Shown here piece by piece: positions 60,676 to 64,000 of a DNA stretch of 64,000 bases. The translations under genes and the position numbers were made by a program. The DNA is from an uncultured bacterium (GTDB lineage Bacteria > Bacillota > Clostridia > Oscillospirales > Ruminococcaceae), in NCBI GenBank assembly GCA_934875375.1, contig CAKXHL010000007.1:1-64000 (forward strand), written 5' to 3'. Position 1 is the stretch's first letter. Every line of letters starts with the position of its first letter. The notes under the pieces are model-generated. The model was not told the origin of the DNA and made no database searches. It saw only the letters and a program-made list of their open reading frames with translations.

Positions 60676-61004
60676 AAAAACAAACGGACAGGCTCCGTCG
60701 TAATCTGGCGGGCACCAATCCAGGAGCCGATCACTGTCAGAAAAATGAACATCAGAAATACGGTGCAGAGGATGTTGATGGTGATCTGTGCGCGATAACT
60801 GTCTGTTTATTTCACAATCCTGCCGGTCAGCCATTCGGCGGGCAGGTAGGTCAGCAGAACCAAAATAACAACACTGATCCGGATAAACAGCATGATCTGC
60901 ATAGCGTCGGCCCAGACCCACAGATGAAAGCCGCATTCAAAACAGGTGATCACGGCGCGATGATATTGACCGATAGAGTGAAAAAATGGCGAGGAAAAGG
61001 GCAA
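60537..61004 (-). pseudogene. DUF2798-like membrane protein with premature stop
   Basis: One frame on the - strand reads ITCFECGFHLWVWADAMQIMLFIRISVVILVLLTYLPAEWLTGRIVK, a TAA (60807-60809), and goes on in frame with TDSYRAQITINILCTVFLMFIFLTVIGSWIGARQITTEPVRLFFYKWPRSFSISFVVEALVAQ. This is the two-helix-pair DUF2798 pattern. A single TAA breaks it; the N-terminus may also be cut. It overlaps the PH-domain remnant tail to tail, on the other strand. Confidence 0.65.
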
Positions 61005-61079
61005 ATTCTTTTTTGTTCCAGGGAAGTTTTTGATAAAATTCTAGGTTTTCTTCCTTTCTTTTTATTTACCGTCCGGGCG

Positions 61080-61113
61080 AAAAAACAGCGGGGGATCAAA
61101 CGATCCCCCGCTG
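61080..61113 (-). terminator. Terminator of the metal ATPase operon
   Basis: Perfect stem CAGCGGGGGATC / GATCCCCCGCTG with a 4-nt loop; TTTTTT follows on the - strand. Confidence 0.9.
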
Positions 61114-61225
61114 AACTATTTTACGCATCGGCTGTCCTTTTTAAGCAAGAAGTTTCTGGTTTCCATGCGAATGGACAATTTTTACAAATCCTTATTGGGA
61201 TTTTTCGTAGAAAAGAAGGCTTCGG

Positions 61226-63355
61226 CTATTTTTGCGAACTTTTTTTACTGCCCAGAATACGGGTTGCATTGAGTACTGCCAGAATGGAAACACCGACATC
61301 GGCAAACACGGCCATCCACATGGCAGCCAACCCGCAGGCACCCAATATCAGCACCACAGCTTTGATGAACAACGCAAAAACAATATTGAATTTAGCGATA
61401 GAAAGGGTGCGTTTGGCCAGTTTTATCGCCTGCGGCAGATCGCTGAGTTTATCAGATACCAGCACTACGTCCGCCGCCTCGATGGCTGCATCGGTTCCAA
61501 GTCCCATCGCCACGCCAACGTCTGCCATCGCCAGAACCGGCGCATCGTTCATGCCGTCACCGACGAAAACAGTGGCCCCGCTTTGCTTGATCTGTTCCAG
61601 GTGGGACACTTTATCCGCGGGCAAAAGTTCAGCCCATACCTGATCCGCACCGCTTTCCTGCCGGATTTTTTCAGCGGTACGAGCATTGTCACCGGTGAGA
61701 ATAACAGTTTTTTGGACTCCCAGCATTTTAAGCTGCCGCAGGGATTCCTTGGCGTCGGGGCGCAGTGTATCGGCTACGGTCAAATAGCCGAGGACAACAC
61801 CGTTTTTCGCCAGGTAAATGTTGGCGTGCGGCAAGGAAGACGTATCGATTTCGTATTTTGCCAGCAGGCGTTCTCCTCCGCACAGGTACTGCTCTTCTCC
61901 GATTTGGTAGGCAACGCCCATCCCGGGCAGTTCCTGATAAGCGCTGACCATGGAGGTATCCACCGGACCGTGATGTGCCACTACGGCTTGTGCCATGGGA
62001 TGTGCAGAAAAGCTTTCGCCCACGGCGCTCAGCCGAAGCAGCTCGTCGGCAGACAGAGAATCATCCAGTGGGGTAACACCGGTGACGGAAAGTTTTCCGG
62101 TGGTCAGGGTACCGGTTTTATCAAAGACGGCATTGCGGGTTTTGGCCAGGGCCTCCAGCGATTTGGAGCCTTTGACCAATACACCGCGGCGGCTTCCCGC
62201 GCCGATGCCTGCAAAGAAGGACAGGGGAATCGAAATAACCAATGCGCAGGGGCAGGAGGCGACTAGAAATACCAGTGCCCGGCCCAGCCACATGGAGATG
62301 GGACCCATACCCAAAAGCGGCGGCAGGAAGGTCAGAAGAATGGCAGCGAGGATGATACAGGGTGTATAAATTTTGGAAAATTTAGAGATCAGTTTTTCCG
62401 TATTGCCCTTTTTAGCGGAAGATTCCTGCACCAACTGGATGATACGGGAAGCGGCAGAATCCGAAAAAGTATTGGTAGTGCGGCAATGCAAGGCACCATC
62501 CCGGTTTACCATGCCGGACAAAAGCTCGTCGCCGGGGCCAATCTGACGGGGCAGGCTTTCGCCGGTGAGAACTGCTGTGTCCACCATGCTCTCACCGGAT
62601 TCGACGATGGCATCCAGCGGAACCCGTTCGCCGGGTTTGATTAAAATTTGAGATCCGGTGGGAATGGCAGTAGCTTCTGTTTCGGCATAGCTTCCGTTCT
62701 TCTGCAGAAGATTTGCAGTCTCAGGCCGGATTTTTGTCAGGGCGGCAATGCTTTTTTTGGAGCGGGCGACGGCCAATCCCTCCAGCTGATTGCCAAGACG
62801 GAACAGAATCGTAACCAGTGCGCCCTCCCAAAATTCACCCAGGGCCATAGCCGCGACAACGGCGATCAGCAGCAGGGCAGTTTCGTTCAGCTGAAGGCGG
62901 ACAATGCTTTTTACGCCGGCCCAGAACAGCGGGAACCCGGCTACTACAGCGGCTGCCGCCAGCATGAAATGAGAGGCGAGATCCGGAAGCGGCAGAAAAC
63001 TCAGAACAGCCAGTAACACGGCTGCGGCAATGAAAAACCAGGCGCTTTTTCCGGAGTCATGGTCGTGGTCGTGCCCGCAGGCACAGCCGTCTTCGGTGCA
63101 GCTTTCTAAGGAGATATCATGATCCAAGCCGCAGGCGCAGCTTTCATGATGGGGTTCGTGGCTGTGCTTGCAGCCGCATCCGCCCTCGTGATGATGAAGT
63201 TCATGCTCATGTTCATGGCCGCAGCTGCATGCGCTGTGATCGTGGTCATGATCTGGATGGATATGAGAATCTTTGTGGGAGCAGCAGGTTTCGGAAACCT
63301 GTTTCGAATGTTCCTGTCCACAGCAGTAGGTGCTTTCGTGTTTGTGGTCAGCCAT
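61226..63355 (-). CDS. Heavy-metal P1B-type ATPase with His/Cys-rich N-terminus
   Basis: 709 residues. Exports Zn/Cd/Pb-like ions using ATP. Residues 1-100 hold 23 His and 13 Cys in short repeats (DHDHDH, CSCGHEHEHELHHH, CACGHDHDHD), replacing the usual ferredoxin-like HMA domains, which are absent. Eight hydrophobic helices; ion motif SCPCALVIS in helix 6, phosphorylation DKTGTLT, hinge GDGMNDAPVL. ATG 63355 (AGGAG upstream) overlaps the ArsR gene by 8 bases. ZntA/CadA-type; cobalt/zinc possible. Confidence 0.92.
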   Translation of the reverse strand: MADHKHESTYCCGQEHSKQVSETCCSHKDSHIHPDHDHDHSACSCGHEHEHELHHHEGGCGCKHSHEPHHESCACGLDHDISLESCTEDGCACGHDHDHDSGKSAWFFIAAAVLLAVLSFLPLPDLASHFMLAAAAVVAGFPLFWAGVKSIVRLQLNETALLLIAVVAAMALGEFWEGALVTILFRLGNQLEGLAVARSKKSIAALTKIRPETANLLQKNGSYAETEATAIPTGSQILIKPGERVPLDAIVESGESMVDTAVLTGESLPRQIGPGDELLSGMVNRDGALHCRTTNTFSDSAASRIIQLVQESSAKKGNTEKLISKFSKIYTPCIILAAILLTFLPPLLGMGPISMWLGRALVFLVASCPCALVISIPLSFFAGIGAGSRRGVLVKGSKSLEALAKTRNAVFDKTGTLTTGKLSVTGVTPLDDSLSADELLRLSAVGESFSAHPMAQAVVAHHGPVDTSMVSAYQELPGMGVAYQIGEEQYLCGGERLLAKYEIDTSSLPHANIYLAKNGVVLGYLTVADTLRPDAKESLRQLKMLGVQKTVILTGDNARTAEKIRQESGADQVWAELLPADKVSHLEQIKQSGATVFVGDGMNDAPVLAMADVGVAMGLGTDAAIEAADVVLVSDKLSDLPQAIKLAKRTLSIAKFNIVFALFIKAVVLILGACGLAAMWMAVFADVGVSILAVLNATRILGSKKSSQK

Positions 63356-63725
63356 TGTCCTTTTCTCCTTTCGTGTGCCGGATATGCTCCAGCCCCATTG
63401 AAATGATGGCATCTACATGATCGTCATCCAATGCATAGAAAATATTTTTGCCGTCCCGGCGGGTCCGTACCAGATGGCTGGCCCGCAGCAGCCGCAACTG
63501 GTGGCTGACCGCAGACTGGCTGGCGCCCAACAGCTCTGCAATATCATAAACGCACATCTCTGTTTCGGACAAAGCGCACATAATGCGGATACGTGTGCTG
63601 TCCGAAAAAACCTTGAACAGCTCTGCCAGCTCAAACAGATCATCCTCGCTGGGAAGATGGGAGCGGGCAAAGTCCGCTGTTTTTTTATGATCGTGCTCCT
63701 CTGGAATCAGGTCTTTTTTTTCCAT
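63348..63725 (-). CDS. ArsR/SmtB-family metal-sensing repressor
   Basis: 125 residues. Winged helix centre ELLGASQSAVSHQLRLLRASHLVRTRRDGKN. The C-terminal helix has Asp101, His103, His114 and His117, at the exact spacing of the SmtB alpha-5 zinc site (Asp-x-His ... His-x-x-Glu/His); the alpha-3 Cys box is partly lost (EMCVYD). So this is most likely an alpha-5 zinc sensor, derepressing the ATPase gene it overlaps. Confidence 0.9.
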   Translation of the reverse strand: MEKKDLIPEEHDHKKTADFARSHLPSEDDLFELAELFKVFSDSTRIRIMCALSETEMCVYDIAELLGASQSAVSHQLRLLRASHLVRTRRDGKNIFYALDDDHVDAIISMGLEHIRHTKGEKDNG

Positions 63726-63769
63726 TTAAAAGCTCCTTTCCAATTGGGTTACAGTTAACAAATGAACAT

Positions 63770-63785
63770 ATGAATGACTATTCAT
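63770..63785. promoter_or_regulatory. ArsR-type operator
   Basis: ATGAAT-GACT-ATTCAT, a perfect 6-4-6 palindrome in front of the repressor gene, with ATGAACAT beside it. It matches the style of SmtB/CadC operators. Confidence 0.7.
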
Positions 63786-63863
63786 TCGTTTTCTTCAATA
63801 TATCATGCTTCTATTGGAATGTCAATCAAAAAGAAAATTTTTTATTGGAAGTTTGATGATACT

Positions 63864-63892
63864 TTGCTTTTTAAAGCGGATTGTGCTATATT
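63864..63892 (+). promoter_or_regulatory. Promoter of metG
   Basis: TTGCTT (63864-63869)-17-TATATT (63887-63892). Confidence 0.7.
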
Positions 63893-63953
63893 ATGGGTAT
63901 CTTTGTGAAAAAGGGGAAAAATCCCTTTATCTGAAAATACAGGAGGCATCATC

Positions 63954-64000
63954 ATGAGTAGAAAGAAATTCTACATTACTACCCCCATTTATTACCCGTC
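63954..64000 (+). CDS. metG: Methionyl-tRNA synthetase, 5' end
   Basis: The first 15 codons, MSRKKFYITTPIYYP, match the N-terminus of class I MetRS (YITTPIYYPN). AGGAGG is 7 bases before the ATG. The gene continues beyond the window. Confidence 0.85.
   Translation, partial: MSRKKFYITTPIYYP

Noticed and set aside
1..64000. CRISPR arrays and insertion sequences
   Set aside because: I saw no regularly spaced repeats of 25-40 bases and no transposase-like frame on either strand.

Overview
The window looks like a chromosomal piece of a spore-forming, anaerobic Gram-positive bacterium of the class Clostridia, probably near the Oscillospiraceae/Ruminococcaceae. This is inferred from a complete cotJABC spore-coat operon, a rubredoxin-fused flavoprotein, AGGAGG-type ribosome sites with many TTG/GTG starts, and canonical TTGACA-17-TATAAT promoters. 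The taxonomic placement was not tested by alignment.

Layout. 0-2.2 kb: the 3' end of a 5S rRNA gene, tRNA-Asn, an XRE regulator divergent from a zinc-ribbon/TM2 gene pair across paired operators, then CAU and Trp tRNAs. 2.3-11.5 kb: an M23 lipoprotein, a HAD phosphatase, a nucleoside-recognition membrane protein, three GntR/UTRA regulators, a stand-alone PTS enzyme I, an ECF substrate-binding subunit and a metallophosphoesterase. 11.6-19.8 kb: D,D-carboxypeptidase, high-molecular-weight rubredoxin, nitrilase-fold amidase, O-acetylhomoserine sulfhydrylase, papain-like protein, transglutaminase and an MFS permease. 20-28 kb: two M20 dipeptidases in tandem, two SIS deglycase-like proteins in tandem, MutY and an M42 aminopeptidase. 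28-36.8 kb: cotJABC, a heterodimeric ABC exporter, a CLC antiporter of probable fluoride type, and argS.

36.8-50.2 kb is the most unusual part: a compact phage-derived cassette on the + strand, while its neighbours are on the - strand. It runs small and large terminase, portal, scaffold, capsid, connectors, a terminator/tail-tube fusion, a 52-codon gene, tail/hub proteins and two fibre genes, and ends in a long hairpin and an ImmA/IrrE peptidase gene. Genes overlap by a few bases. I see no integrase, replication, lysis, sheath or tape-measure gene. An XRE gene reads leftwards beside it, with one perfect palindrome between two divergent promoters, like a repressor switch. It could be a domesticated particle (GTA-like or short-tailed), a defective prophage, or a satellite.

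50-64 kb: a small cysteine-rich protein, a YeiH-type transporter, two tandem class I glutamine-amidotransferase-like proteins (one without the catalytic Cys), GNAT, a DUF898-like pseudogene, a four-gene operon with a condensation-type acyltransferase and a hydrolase, two tRNA-Ser genes, a Y-family polymerase, a decayed stretch with at least three broken genes (59.4-61.0 kb), a His/Cys-rich metal P-type ATPase with its ArsR repressor, and the first codons of metG.

How parts fit: most operons are short, with a recognisable promoter and intrinsic terminator each. Peptide use (M20 x2, M42), possible Amadori-product use (SIS x2), metal and fluoride efflux, and multidrug export are the main host themes.
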